From Variovorax beijingensis (GTDB taxonomy: Bacteria; Pseudomonadota; Gammaproteobacteria; Burkholderiales; Burkholderiaceae_C), in the NCBI RefSeq assembly GCF_003951285.1, contig NZ_RXFQ01000026.1, forward strand, positions 1-64,000: a stretch of DNA of 64,000 bases, in the 5' to 3' direction. The notes below the pieces were generated by a model that was given only the letters and a program-made list of their open reading frames with translations, did no database searches and was not told the DNA's origin. The translations under genes and the position numbers were made by a program. Position 1 is the first letter of the stretch; the number at the start of each line of letters is the position of its first letter. Positions 34,819 through 44,247 of the stretch are shown in pieces.

Positions 34819-34917
34819 GCAGGACTCCTGCAAACAAAGTACGGACTCCGAATTATAGGAAGTCCTTCCGGCCCGCGATAACGTGACGCACCTCAACCCA
34901 AGCTCAAAGGAATTGCG

Positions 34918-35691
34918 ATGAAGACCATCCTGATCACCGGCTGCTCGTCCGGCTACGGCCTGGAAACCGCGCGCCACTTCCAGGCCCGGGGCTGGCAGGT
35001 GATCGCCACCATGCGGACGCCGCGCGCCGAGCTCTTCCCTCTTTCGGGGCGCCTGCGCGTGCTGCCCCTGGACGTGACGAAGCCCGAAAGCATTGCCGCC
35101 GCGCTCGAAGCCGCCGGACCGATCGACGTCCTCGTGAACAACGCCGGCCTCGGACTCTTCGGGGCGTTCGAGGCGACGCCGATGGCCACCGTGCGCGACA
35201 TCTTCGAGACGAACACCTTCGGCACGATGGCGATGACCCAGGCCGTGCTGCCGCAGTTCCGGCGCCGCAGGTCGGGGCTGGTCATCAACGTGACGTCGAC
35301 CGTCACGCTCGCGCCGATGCCACTCGTGGCGGCGTACACCGCGAGCAAGACCGCAATCGAAGGTTTCACGGAGTCGCTGGCGCTCGAGCTCGCTGCGTTC
35401 GACGTTCGAGTGAAGCTCGTCGAGCCCGGCTATGGGCCGGGCACGCGCTTCACGGCCAATGGGGCAGAGCGCATGCAAGGCCTGATTCCCGAGGCCTATG
35501 CCCCCTTCGCGCAGTCCGTCTTCGCGGCGCTGGGCAGGCCGGCGGCAGTGACCACCGAGCCGGAGGTGGCCGAGGCCGTGTGGCGCGCCGCGGGCGACCC
35601 CGCCGCAACGCTGCGGTATCCGGCGGGTGCCGACGCGCTCGCGCTCGCACTCGCACGGAACACCGCTGCCTTGCGCCAGTCCGGCGTGTGA
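34918..35691 (+). CDS. Short-chain dehydrogenase/reductase (SDR)
   Basis: This 257-residue classical SDR has the cofactor motif TGCSSGYG at 7-14, NNAG in the middle, catalytic Ser in NVTSTV and YTASK (Tyr-x-x-x-Lys). It is divergent from the AraC gene, a common arrangement for inducible SDRs in this group. The substrate is unknown. Confidence 0.9.
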   Translation: MKTILITGCSSGYGLETARHFQARGWQVIATMRTPRAELFPLSGRLRVLPLDVTKPESIAAALEAAGPIDVLVNNAGLGLFGAFEATPMATVRDIFETNTFGTMAMTQAVLPQFRRRRSGLVINVTSTVTLAPMPLVAAYTASKTAIEGFTESLALELAAFDVRVKLVEPGYGPGTRFTANGAERMQGLIPEAYAPFAQSVFAALGRPAAVTTEPEVAEAVWRAAGDPAATLRYPAGADALALALARNTAALRQSGV

Positions 35692-35695
35692 AGGC

Positions 35696-37870
35696 TCAGC
35701 GTGCCGCCATCCGCCGCGGGCGCACACCGGACGGGCTGCCTGCAGCCACCATGCCCGAGCGCCTCCTGACCAGGGCCGCAAGCTCGGCGGGCGGCACGGG
35801 GCGGCTGAAGAGATAGCCCTGCATTTCGTCGCACCCGTGGGCGCGCAGGAATTCCAGCTGCTGCTCGGTCTCGACGCCTTCGGCGATGACCTTGAGATCG
35901 AGCTCGTGCCCCAGCGAAATGATGGCCTTGGCGATGGTCTTGTCGTCTTCGTCGCCGGGAATGTCGCGCACGAAGGCGCGATCGATCTTCAGCCGGGCGA
36001 TGGGGAAACGCTTGAGCGCGCTCAGGCTCGAATAGCCGGTGCCGAAATCGTCGATGGAGAACTGCACGCCCGTCGCCTGCAGGGCCCTCATCGACTGCAG
36101 GGCTTTCTCGAGGTCTTCCATGACCATGCTCTCGGTCAGCTCCAGTTCGAGGAACCGGGCTTCGAGCCCGCTGTCCTCGAGCGCCTGTGCGACCTGCTCG
36201 ATCAGGGTCCGCTCCCGGAACTGCCGCGCCGACACGTTGACCGAAATGCTGAAGGCCGGCAGGCCGGCGTCCTGCCAGGCCTTGTTCTGGAAGCAGGCGG
36301 TGCGCAGCACCCATTCGCCGATGGGAACGATCAGGCCGGTCTCCTCGGCCAGGGGAATGAACTCCACCGGAGATATGAGGCCGCGCTCGGGATGCCGCCA
36401 ACGGATCAGGGCCTCCGCGCCTGTCACCTGGCCCGACCCCATGTCCACCTGCGGCTGGTACAGGAGGTGGAACTCGCTGCGCGCGATGGCATGGCGCAGG
36501 CCGTCGCGCAGCGCGAGCTCGTCGCGGATCGCGCCGCTCATCTCGGCCGCATAGAACTTGAAGTTGTTGCGTCCCGAAGCCTTGGCGCGGGACATCGCGG
36601 CATCGGCGTTCATGAGCAGGGCGTCGGCATCGGCACCGTCCGCAGGATAGGTGGCCACGCCCAGGCTGCCCGTGACCTGGCCCCCCTCCTGGCCATCGAT
36701 CTGGACGGGCTGCGCAATGGCCTGGAGCAGCCGTTGCAGCGCCGGCGCGACCTCGGTCCCGTCCCCGGGCTGGTCGTACAGAATGATCACGAATTCGTCG
36801 CCGCCCGTTCGCACCACCGTGTCCACGCTGCGCAGGCATTGGCGCATGCGTTCGGCCATGACCTTCAGCAATTCGTCGCCGGCCTTGCGGCCAAGGCTGT
36901 CGTTGATCCGCTTGAAGCCGTCCAGGTTGATGAACACCACCGTCATCAGCCGGCCGTAGCGATCGGCATACGAGATGGCCTGCCTGAGACGATCTTCCAG
37001 CAGTGCGCGGTTCGGAAGCCCGGTCAGCGGGTCGTGGGTGGCCTGGTGCTTCAGGGTGTCGGCGCTGCTCTGCAGCAGCGCATTGGAATTCTCGATCGAC
37101 TCGGCCATCTGGTTCATGGCGTTCGCAAGGATGCCGAATTCATCCGCGCGGCCCTGCGGCGTCCTGGCACTGAAATCCCCCGCGGCGACGCGCCCGGAAA
37201 AGGCGACGAGCCGGGCGATGGAGCCCGTGATGCGCCGCGAGACGACCGTTGCGGCCGCCACGCTCAGCAGGATGGCCAGGGCGACCAGCGCGATGACCGC
37301 CCAGCGCGAGAACCTGGCTGCGCGTTCGACATCGCTGCGCGTCTGGAGCGCGCGCTTGGTCGCCTCGGTGTGCAGCGCCTCCACCGAGGATTCGATGGCC
37401 ACGGCCGTGGCCAGGTAGCCTTGGCGCAGCGCATCGGCCGATTCCGGAAGGCCTTCCTTGCCATGCTGCGCGATGAACGCGAGGAATCCGTCCTCGTACT
37501 GCCGGGTCTGGATCTCGATCCGGTCGACCTGGTGCCTGAATTTCGGATCGGTCGAGAGGATCCGAAGGCTGGCAAGGTACTCCCGCATGTCCAGCAAATG
37601 GTTCTGCATGGCCGGCAAGGAGCGCTCGCTCGCCTGCGCCACGCCGAGCCGGTCCGCGGACAGCAGCAGTTCGTTCTCGGCGTCGCGGGCCTTGTACATC
37701 GCCAGCGAGCTGCGCAGGCTCAGGTCCGCCATCCGGTTGTCGCTGCCGAGCAGCTTGTCGATGGCGGCCGCGGAACGCTGTTCGCTGAGATAGAAGGACG
37801 CGCCCAATGCGAGCATCAGCACAATGACGACGCCGAATCCGAGCGCGATCTCCACCCGCAGGCTGCGCAT
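35696..37870 (-). CDS. Membrane GGDEF-EAL protein with periplasmic sensor
   Basis: This is a 724-residue c-di-GMP enzyme. One membrane helix at ~7-27, a periplasmic helical sensor to ~188, a second helix at 190-210 and HAMP to ~262 precede GGDEF (RTGGDEF, intact) and EAL (EALIRW, DDFGTGYSS, LKIDRAF, all intact). Both synthesis and hydrolysis of c-di-GMP are possible. The start at 37870 has GGGAGAG upstream. It is the last gene of the FIST-kinase-receiver-DctP operon, 76 bases after dctP. The periplasmic part might read the state of the DctP protein. Confidence 0.9.
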   Translation of the reverse strand: MRSLRVEIALGFGVVIVLMLALGASFYLSEQRSAAAIDKLLGSDNRMADLSLRSSLAMYKARDAENELLLSADRLGVAQASERSLPAMQNHLLDMREYLASLRILSTDPKFRHQVDRIEIQTRQYEDGFLAFIAQHGKEGLPESADALRQGYLATAVAIESSVEALHTEATKRALQTRSDVERAARFSRWAVIALVALAILLSVAAATVVSRRITGSIARLVAFSGRVAAGDFSARTPQGRADEFGILANAMNQMAESIENSNALLQSSADTLKHQATHDPLTGLPNRALLEDRLRQAISYADRYGRLMTVVFINLDGFKRINDSLGRKAGDELLKVMAERMRQCLRSVDTVVRTGGDEFVIILYDQPGDGTEVAPALQRLLQAIAQPVQIDGQEGGQVTGSLGVATYPADGADADALLMNADAAMSRAKASGRNNFKFYAAEMSGAIRDELALRDGLRHAIARSEFHLLYQPQVDMGSGQVTGAEALIRWRHPERGLISPVEFIPLAEETGLIVPIGEWVLRTACFQNKAWQDAGLPAFSISVNVSARQFRERTLIEQVAQALEDSGLEARFLELELTESMVMEDLEKALQSMRALQATGVQFSIDDFGTGYSSLSALKRFPIARLKIDRAFVRDIPGDEDDKTIAKAIISLGHELDLKVIAEGVETEQQLEFLRAHGCDEMQGYLFSRPVPPAELAALVRRRSGMVAAGSPSGVRPRRMAAR

Positions 37871-37946
37871 TCTTCTCTCCCACGAGACGCCAGTCGGGAA
37901 CTTGATCAATTGCGGCTCGCTCCCAAGTCGCTGTTGGAGAGATGCG

Positions 37947-38939
37947 TCACTGCTTTCGCTCTGCGTCGACCATCTTCAGGAACGTGCGCACGTTCTCGTC
38001 GCCCGCGAAGCGCCTGATCTCCTCGCGGGCGCCCTGGGTGGCCGCACGGAATGGCGCCGGGTCGGGGCGCGTGAGCTTCACGCCGGCGGCAACCATCTTC
38101 GCGATCAGCTCCTCCTCTTCGGCAATGATCTTCTTGCGCATGCCGTCGCCTGCCGCCTTGCTCTCTTCACGCACGATCGCCTGCTCGGCCGGCGTGAGCC
38201 TCGCCCAGGTCCTGGTGCTCATGAGGTGGAGCGTGTTGTAGTACACATGGCGGGTCAGGGCGAGGTGCTTTTGCACTTCGTACAGCTTGTTGTAGTAGAT
38301 GACATTGAGTGGGTTCTCCTGGCCGTCGACCAGGCCCTGCGACAGCGCCTGGGGAAGCTCCTTGAAGCCGACCTTGCTGACCTGTGCACCCAGCGCCTGC
38401 ATGGTGGCCTCGAGTTCGGCGACAGGCGGAACGCGCATCCTGAGGCCCCGCATGTCTTCGGGCACGTTGATGGGGCGCTTGTTGTTGGTGATGTTGCGGA
38501 ATCCCCACTCCCAGTTGGACAGGATGACGAAGCCCTGCTTCTCGGCCAGCGGCGCGAGCCAGTTCATTGCCGGGCCATCGAGCACGCGGTGGGCATGCGC
38601 ATAGCTGTCGAAGAGATACGGCATGACGACGACGGAGAACGTCTTCTCGTACTTGATGAGGTAGTTCATCGAGGTCACGTCCATGTCGACCGCGCCCAGC
38701 CGGACCTTCTGCAGCAGTTCGTTCTCGCTGCCGAGCTGGGACGCGGGAAAGATCTCCGTGCGGACCTGCCCGTGGGTGCGCTCCTCGACCCGATTGGCGA
38801 ACTGGAGCGCCGCCAGATGGGCCGGGTGCACGGTGGTGGCGGCGTGCACCAGCGACAGCACCACGGGATCGGCATGCGCCGCCGGCGCCAGAGCGGCGAA
38901 GCCCCACGTCGCGGCAAGCAGCAAGAGTGCTTTTCTCAT
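37947..38939 (-). CDS. TRAP-type solute-binding protein (DctP family), orphan
   Basis: This 330-residue protein has a signal peptide (residues 1-24, cleavage after AHA) and a DctP-type binding domain including LRMRVPPVAELEATM near 165-180 and the GLVDGQENPLNVI block. DctP proteins normally feed the membrane proteins DctQ and DctM, but none is encoded in the window. Its start overlaps the stop of the receiver-GGDEF-EAL gene (ATGA), so it belongs to a signalling operon. A role as periplasmic ligand sensor, possibly for a carboxylate, is inferred. Confidence 0.88.
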   Translation of the reverse strand: MRKALLLLAATWGFAALAPAAHADPVVLSLVHAATTVHPAHLAALQFANRVEERTHGQVRTEIFPASQLGSENELLQKVRLGAVDMDVTSMNYLIKYEKTFSVVVMPYLFDSYAHAHRVLDGPAMNWLAPLAEKQGFVILSNWEWGFRNITNNKRPINVPEDMRGLRMRVPPVAELEATMQALGAQVSKVGFKELPQALSQGLVDGQENPLNVIYYNKLYEVQKHLALTRHVYYNTLHLMSTRTWARLTPAEQAIVREESKAAGDGMRKKIIAEEEELIAKMVAAGVKLTRPDPAPFRAATQGAREEIRRFAGDENVRTFLKMVDAERKQ

Positions 38940-41203
38940 GCGGCGGCCTCGTGGTCCCCGCCCTTGCTGCGCTCGCTCTGCTCCATGGTGCCCGAGCGCA
39001 GGAAGTCGCCGGCCTCGGTGGCCATCACGGCCTCGCTGAAGTAGTAGCCCTGCGCCAGCGTGGTGGCGCCGGTCGATTGAAGAAAGGCGAGCTGCGTCTG
39101 CGTCTCCAGTCCCTCCACGATGATGCCGATGCGCGCTTCGCGCGCGAGATTCATGATGGCGCGAACCGTGGCCGCGCTGTCCGGGTCGTCGATCGCCCGC
39201 TTGAGCATCGACTGCGCGATCTTCAGGTGGTTCACGCGGTAGGTGCGCAGGTATTCGAACGACGAGTATTCGGTGCCGAAGTCGTCGATCGCAATGCGCA
39301 CGCCGAGCGCCCGCAGCTTCGGCAGCACGTCGTTGTGGGTCCATGTCATCTGGGCCAGCGTCGACTCCGTCACGTCGAACTCCAGCACGGACGGATCGAG
39401 CTGCCATTTGGCGAGGCCCTCGGTCACGTCGCGGATCAACTCGCTGCCCTGCCTGAGCTGCCCGAGCGACAGGTTGATGGCCACGACGGGCGGTGCCACG
39501 CCCTGTTCGCGCCACGCGCTCATCTGCCTGCATGCCTGGTCCAGCACCCAGCGGCCCAAAACGACGATGCCGCCGGTGCGCTCCGCAATCGGCACGAACG
39601 CGGCCGCGTCGAGCAGGCCGCGCTTGGGATGGTTCCAGCGCAGCAACGCTTCCACGCCCACGATCTTTCCGGAGGACAGCTCGACCTGCGGCTGGTAGTA
39701 GAGCTCCAGCTCCTCGCGTTCGATGGCCTTCTTCAGGTCTTCGCCGAGCGCCACCCGGTCGCGGACATCCCGGTCGAGCTCTTCCGAGTGGAAGTGGTAT
39801 TGGTTGCGCCCCTGTTCCTTCGAGCGGTAGAGCGCCACGTCGGCCTGTGCGAGCATTTCCTCGGGGCTTTCGCTGCCCGGGGTGTAGGGGCAGATCCCGA
39901 TGCTGGCCGAGGCATGCACCTGGTTGCCGTCGATCATGTACGGGCGCGCCAGCTCCTGCTGGATCTTCGCGGCCAGCGCGCCCGCGGCGGCCGGGTCGGC
40001 CATTTCGCTTTGCAGCACGGCAAACTCGTCGCCGCCCAGGCGGGCCACCACGTCGGTCTCGCGCGTGCAGTTCTTCAGGCGCAGTGCCACCTCGCGCAGC
40101 AGCAGGTCGCCGCCCGGATGGCCGAACATGTCGTTGACCGGCTTGAAGTGGTCCAGGTCGAGACAATGGAGCGCAAACGGCACGGAGCCGCGCCGTGCCG
40201 CCGCATGGGCCTGGTGCAGACGCTCGACGAGCGTGGCGCGGTTGGCCAGGCCCGTGAGCCCGTCGGTGCGCGCCAGCCTTGCCAGTTGCTCCTCTGCCGC
40301 CTTGCGCTCGGTGACGTCGATGACGATGCCCTCGACCTCAATGAGCCGGCCGTCCTTGTCGCGCACCGGAACGTAGCGGTTCTCGACCCAGCGCCGCGCG
40401 CCGTCGCCGGTGCACAAGCGGTATTCGATCGATGCGCCTTCGGCGTCCTTCTCGAGCACGCGCGCCATCGCGGCGGCCACGCCGGGCTGGTCGGCCGGGT
40501 CGATCAGCACGTCCGCCCAGTTCGGGTTGGCCAGCAGGGCCGCCGGTTCGTGGCCGAACTTGGTGATGTTGTGCGAGATGTAGATCAGCGGGAACGCCGG
40601 CTCGCCGCGCAGGCGGTAGAGGATGGTCGGGCTGTTCTGCACGATGATGTTGGCGTCCGACAGTTCGCGCGTGCGTTCCTCCACGGCCTGCTCGAGCTGG
40701 TTCATCTTGAACGCGGCGTCTTCCGTCATCTGCCACTTCATGGTGAGGGCGCTGGCCAGCTGGCGCACCTCGATCGGATCGAAGGGCTTCTTGAGCACCA
40801 GCAGGCGGTCGCGCGCGTCCAGCCGCTCGAACACCTCGACCCACGACTGGTCCGCATAGGCCGTGCAGATCACGATCTGCAGGCGCGGGTCTTCGAGCCA
40901 CAGCTGCTCGATGGTCTCGACGCCGTCCCACCCCGGAGGCATGCGCATGTCGATGAACGCCATGGCGTAGGGAGCCTCGGCCTCCAATGCCTCGCGCAGC
41001 TTCGCGAGCGCCTCCTGTCCCTGGTAGGCGCTGTCCAGCACGAAGTCCACTTCGCTTTTCCTGGCCGAGGTTCCGAACAACGCGGACTCCAGGTCGTCCA
41101 GGTTCGCGTCCGCGGCCGCCGGAAGAAGAATCTTGCGGAAGTCCTCATGGATGGCCGGCGTGTCGTCCGCCAGCAGGATGCGGCGGTTCTGCGGTTTGCT
41201 CAT
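38936..41203 (-). CDS. Response regulator: receiver-PAS-GGDEF-EAL
   Basis: This 755-residue cytoplasmic protein has a receiver domain at ~8-165 (DD at 13-14, phospho-acceptor Asp85 in FIDMRMPPGWDG, Lys in LVLKKPF), a coiled linker, a PAS domain at ~190-315, GGDEF (ARLGGDEF) and EAL (VEALLRW). In the EAL domain the usual DDFGTGYSS reads DDFGTEYSS and the usual LKID reads LKIA, so hydrolysis may be altered. Its start overlaps the kinase stop (ATGA). The receiver is longer than usual, with an insert of ~30 residues after the first helix. It should be the output of the FIST-kinase pair. Confidence 0.9.
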   Translation of the reverse strand: MSKPQNRRILLADDTPAIHEDFRKILLPAAADANLDDLESALFGTSARKSEVDFVLDSAYQGQEALAKLREALEAEAPYAMAFIDMRMPPGWDGVETIEQLWLEDPRLQIVICTAYADQSWVEVFERLDARDRLLVLKKPFDPIEVRQLASALTMKWQMTEDAAFKMNQLEQAVEERTRELSDANIIVQNSPTILYRLRGEPAFPLIYISHNITKFGHEPAALLANPNWADVLIDPADQPGVAAAMARVLEKDAEGASIEYRLCTGDGARRWVENRYVPVRDKDGRLIEVEGIVIDVTERKAAEEQLARLARTDGLTGLANRATLVERLHQAHAAARRGSVPFALHCLDLDHFKPVNDMFGHPGGDLLLREVALRLKNCTRETDVVARLGGDEFAVLQSEMADPAAAGALAAKIQQELARPYMIDGNQVHASASIGICPYTPGSESPEEMLAQADVALYRSKEQGRNQYHFHSEELDRDVRDRVALGEDLKKAIEREELELYYQPQVELSSGKIVGVEALLRWNHPKRGLLDAAAFVPIAERTGGIVVLGRWVLDQACRQMSAWREQGVAPPVVAINLSLGQLRQGSELIRDVTEGLAKWQLDPSVLEFDVTESTLAQMTWTHNDVLPKLRALGVRIAIDDFGTEYSSFEYLRTYRVNHLKIAQSMLKRAIDDPDSAATVRAIMNLAREARIGIIVEGLETQTQLAFLQSTGATTLAQGYYFSEAVMATEAGDFLRSGTMEQSERSKGGDHEAAA

Positions 41204-42297
41204 GGCGTCTGTCCCGCCTTTCTGATCGGAAGTTCGAGCGTGAAGGTGGCGCCGGTGCCGGGTCCGTCGCTGTGGACCGCCAGTGTGCCGCCCATCTCGC
41301 GCGCCGCGTTCGCCGCGCTGTGCAGGCCGAAGCCGTGGCCGTCCTTCTTGGTGGTGAACCCGTGCACGAATACCCGCGTGAGGTTTTCGGGGGCGATGCC
41401 GACGCCCGTGTCTGCGACGCGGATGCGCAGCATCTCGTCCCCGACGATCTCCGCATTCAGCATGAGCTTCGCGCTGTCGTCCGCCGCCGCCTCCATCGCC
41501 TGCCTGGCATTGCGCACCAGGTTCATCAGCACCTGCAGCACGCGGCCCCTGTCCAGCGGCAGCTCGGGAATCCGGGCCATGTCGCTCTCCATCACCACCT
41601 GGTGGCGCGCCAGGCCCGTGGCGTTCATGCGCAGTGCATCCTCGACCACCTCGTGGATGCGTATCGCCTCGACCAGGCCGGAGGCGCCGGCATGGGCCTG
41701 CTGCGCGGCAATGATTTCCTTGATGTGGTCGACGCTCTTGCCCAGTGCCACCAGTTCATCGACGACGGCGCGCTGCTCCGCCACCAGAAGCGGCGCCAGC
41801 TGCACCAGGTAGCCTGGGAGCATCTTGCCCTTGGGGTCGGAGGCGAGGAAGGTGCCCAGGTCGTCCGCGTGCTCGTTCATCAACTGCACCGCGCGCGCGA
41901 TCCCTTCCACCTTGGACGTGCGAACCCTGGAAAGAATCAATCCGGCGGATACGTTGACGCTGTTGAGCACGTTGCCCACGTTGTGCAGCACGTTGGTGGC
42001 GATCTCGGCCATGCCGGCCGAGCGCGCGGCCGCCACCAGGTCGGCCTGCGTCTTGCGCAGCACCCGGTTGACTTGCTCGTTCTCGCGCAGCGCCGCTTCC
42101 AGTTCCGCGGTGCGGCTGAGCACCTGCTCCTCCAGCATGATCGTGGTCTGGAAGAGGTTGAAGTCGGAGCCTTGCGCGTTGGCGCTGCGCTCGGCCCGGT
42201 CCATCAGGGCCTGGATGATCTTGTTGAGCCGCGCGATCTCGTCCGTCGAGGAAAGCGCTTGCGCGCCGGGGCGCTGCAGTGTTGCGGTCTCAGACAT
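41200..42297 (-). CDS. Cytoplasmic HNVGN-type histidine kinase
   Basis: This 365-residue kinase has no membrane segment. A coiled coil at ~40-80 precedes the phospho-acceptor region NVLHNVGNVLNSV, and the ATPase domain has NLVRNARQA (N box), DTGVGI (G1) and GHGFGLHSAANAA (G2). Kinases with HNVGN often pair with FIST proteins. The start overlaps the FIST gene stop by 8 bases. It should phosphorylate the receiver protein encoded next. Confidence 0.88.
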   Translation of the reverse strand: MSETATLQRPGAQALSSTDEIARLNKIIQALMDRAERSANAQGSDFNLFQTTIMLEEQVLSRTAELEAALRENEQVNRVLRKTQADLVAAARSAGMAEIATNVLHNVGNVLNSVNVSAGLILSRVRTSKVEGIARAVQLMNEHADDLGTFLASDPKGKMLPGYLVQLAPLLVAEQRAVVDELVALGKSVDHIKEIIAAQQAHAGASGLVEAIRIHEVVEDALRMNATGLARHQVVMESDMARIPELPLDRGRVLQVLMNLVRNARQAMEAAADDSAKLMLNAEIVGDEMLRIRVADTGVGIAPENLTRVFVHGFTTKKDGHGFGLHSAANAAREMGGTLAVHSDGPGTGATFTLELPIRKAGQTP

Positions 42298-43450
42298 GGC
42301 TGGCCTCCCCGCCGTTAGTGCCGAATGCAATGCCGACCAGCGTCTGGTTGACGTGCACGCCGCGGAACTGCTCCCCGTAGGTGTGGAAGCCGACCGTGTT
42401 GTTCTCCTGCAGGAGTTCGCCGATGCGGTCCTTCGCGCTGCTCTGCGCGATTTCCAGCTTGCGCAGGATGCAGTCATAGCCCAGCACCAACTGCGGCGGC
42501 CCGATCTCGGCGCGTATGCCGGCAAAGGCCTGCTCCAGGTTCTGCAGCAGGTCCACGCCCTTGGCCACGCGCAGCACCAGCCCGTTCTCGATGGCGCAGA
42601 AGAAAGTCAGGCTGCCGTCCGCGTTGGCCTTCTGGATCGAGCGCACATAGGTGGTGCCGCCGATCGTCAACACCACCGGCCAGGCCGCGAAGCGCGAGGG
42701 GTCCAGGTCGGAGGCGTCGATGCCGAGCATCCTCGCGTACTCCTGGCTCGCCGGCAGGCCGTTGATTTCCTTGACGGTGCGCGAGGCGGCATCTGCGTCG
42801 GTCACGACCAGCCTGTCGTCGGTGGCGACGACGTGCTGCGTCTTGAAGATGCGAAACGGCATGCGCGACACCACGAGCACCAGCACCGCGCAGTCGGAGC
42901 CGAACCGGCCGTCCCAGTAGACCTGGGTCCGGTCGAACTTCATGCCGTCGCCGGCCGAACCGCCGAGCAGCGGAAGCCTGCCCAGCGCGGTCTGGAATGC
43001 GCGCGTGACGGGCTCTTCGCGCAGCGACAGGCCGTCGATCAGGAGCAGCGCGAAGCTGTGGTCCGCGTCGCCGGGCGGGCCCTCGGCCAGCAGCTTGTGC
43101 AGCAGCGCCTGGGCGAAGTCCTGGCCGGCCTCCACCTTGAACTGCTGCAGTTGCTCGACCTGGCCTGCGGCCACCCTGAAGTGGCTGGCCGGAAAACTCG
43201 CACCCGCCAGGCTGTGGTCGCGGAAGCCGGCGGGGCCGATCTCCCCGGCCGTGGTGCAGCCCACCACCGGCACGTCGCCGAACAGGCGTTTCATCTCGTC
43301 GGCCAGCGTTTCGAGGTCGTAGTCGCTGGAGCAATAGAAGATCACCAGTGCCATGCCGGGCTGCGCCACCATGGCATGGAATTCCTGCGCGGCCTTGCGA
43401 GGGTCTGCCGCGCAGGAGTGGGCTTTGCGTAGGCAGTCCGTGTCCGTCAT
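42290..43450 (-). CDS. FIST domain sensor protein
   Basis: This 386-residue soluble protein has FIST N (about 30-225: VVGCTTAGEIG and LLGGSAGDGMKF) and FIST C (about 230-365) domains. FIST is a predicted small-ligand, perhaps amino acid, sensor domain of signal transduction. It is the first gene of the operon and overlaps the kinase gene, so it probably binds a ligand and sets kinase activity. Confidence 0.9.
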   Translation of the reverse strand: MTDTDCLRKAHSCAADPRKAAQEFHAMVAQPGMALVIFYCSSDYDLETLADEMKRLFGDVPVVGCTTAGEIGPAGFRDHSLAGASFPASHFRVAAGQVEQLQQFKVEAGQDFAQALLHKLLAEGPPGDADHSFALLLIDGLSLREEPVTRAFQTALGRLPLLGGSAGDGMKFDRTQVYWDGRFGSDCAVLVLVVSRMPFRIFKTQHVVATDDRLVVTDADAASRTVKEINGLPASQEYARMLGIDASDLDPSRFAAWPVVLTIGGTTYVRSIQKANADGSLTFFCAIENGLVLRVAKGVDLLQNLEQAFAGIRAEIGPPQLVLGYDCILRKLEIAQSSAKDRIGELLQENNTVGFHTYGEQFRGVHVNQTLVGIAFGTNGGEASHV

Positions 43451-43650
43451 GTGGCGACTCCTTGTATGGTGAGCCCATTAGACGCTGGAAGAATTGCCGC
43501 AGTCGACCGATTCCATGCGGGACATCCCTGCCGAGGCCCTGGATCTTTCTCGACCTTCGCGAGTTGCGTAGATGAAAAGTTCTAACGCAAGGTGCCGACT
43601 GTTCAACCTACGCCGATCGAATTACTGCCTGCGCGTCTTGCCGCAGCCGC

Positions 43651-44247
43651 TCAGAGGCACTGCCATGCCTTCAGCGCCTGCTGCAATTGGGCGCCCGCGT
43701 CCGCGAGCGCCGCATCGTTGCGGACCTCGATGGCCGCCATGCCCGGCGGCAGCCGGAAGTCGAGCGCCCGCCGCACGCGTGCATCGACCATCTGCGACGT
43801 TTCCCGCTGGCGTGCGAGCAGACGGCGGCGCAGCGTCTCGGCGTCGGCCGTGATGTGGGCGACGACCAGTTCGGGAAAGAGCCGTGCGGCCTGGGGCAGG
43901 TAGGCGCGCGAGCCGTTCACGATCACGGTCCTGCCGTCGCAGCGTGCCGCGAGTTCCGCGCGCGCGATGCCGTAGTGCAGGGCATTGGCTTCCCAGTGCA
44001 TCGCGAACGCGCCGGCCTCGCGCAGGCGCATGAACGCGGCCGTGTCGACGCTGTCGTGCTGCTCGCCCTGCGGCTGCACCGGGCGCGTGATGGTGCGGCG
44101 CGCGAAGTGCACGCGGGCGTCTTGCGGCAACTGCTGCTTCAGCCAGTCGATGACGCTGTCCTTGCCCGCGCCCGAGGGGCCGACCACATAGACCAGGCGG
44201 CCGGTCGCTGCGGCGTTCATTGGTGCACGGCTTGGCGCTGCGCTCAT
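43651..44247 (-). CDS. phnN: Ribose 1,5-bisphosphate phosphokinase PhnN
   Basis: This ~198-residue guanylate-kinase-like enzyme has Walker A GPSGAGKDS near the start. It makes PRPP from ribose 1,5-bisphosphate, closing the C-P lyase salvage of the ribose part. The start at 44247 overlaps the DUF1045 gene stop (ATGA); ATG 44220 is the alternative. Confidence 0.9.
   Translation of the reverse strand: MSAAPSRAPMNAAATGRLVYVVGPSGAGKDSVIDWLKQQLPQDARVHFARRTITRPVQPQGEQHDSVDTAAFMRLREAGAFAMHWEANALHYGIARAELAARCDGRTVIVNGSRAYLPQAARLFPELVVAHITADAETLRRRLLARQRETSQMVDARVRRALDFRLPPGMAAIEVRNDAALADAGAQLQQALKAWQCL

Noticed and set aside
38927..41812. A 961-codon plus-strand open frame opposite the signalling operon
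   Set aside because: It is a shadow of the GGDEF-EAL and kinase genes, with no recognisable domain.
43451..43650. Gap between the FIST gene and phnN searched for a small RNA or gene
   Set aside because: No credible frame, hairpin with T-run or known RNA motif was seen.
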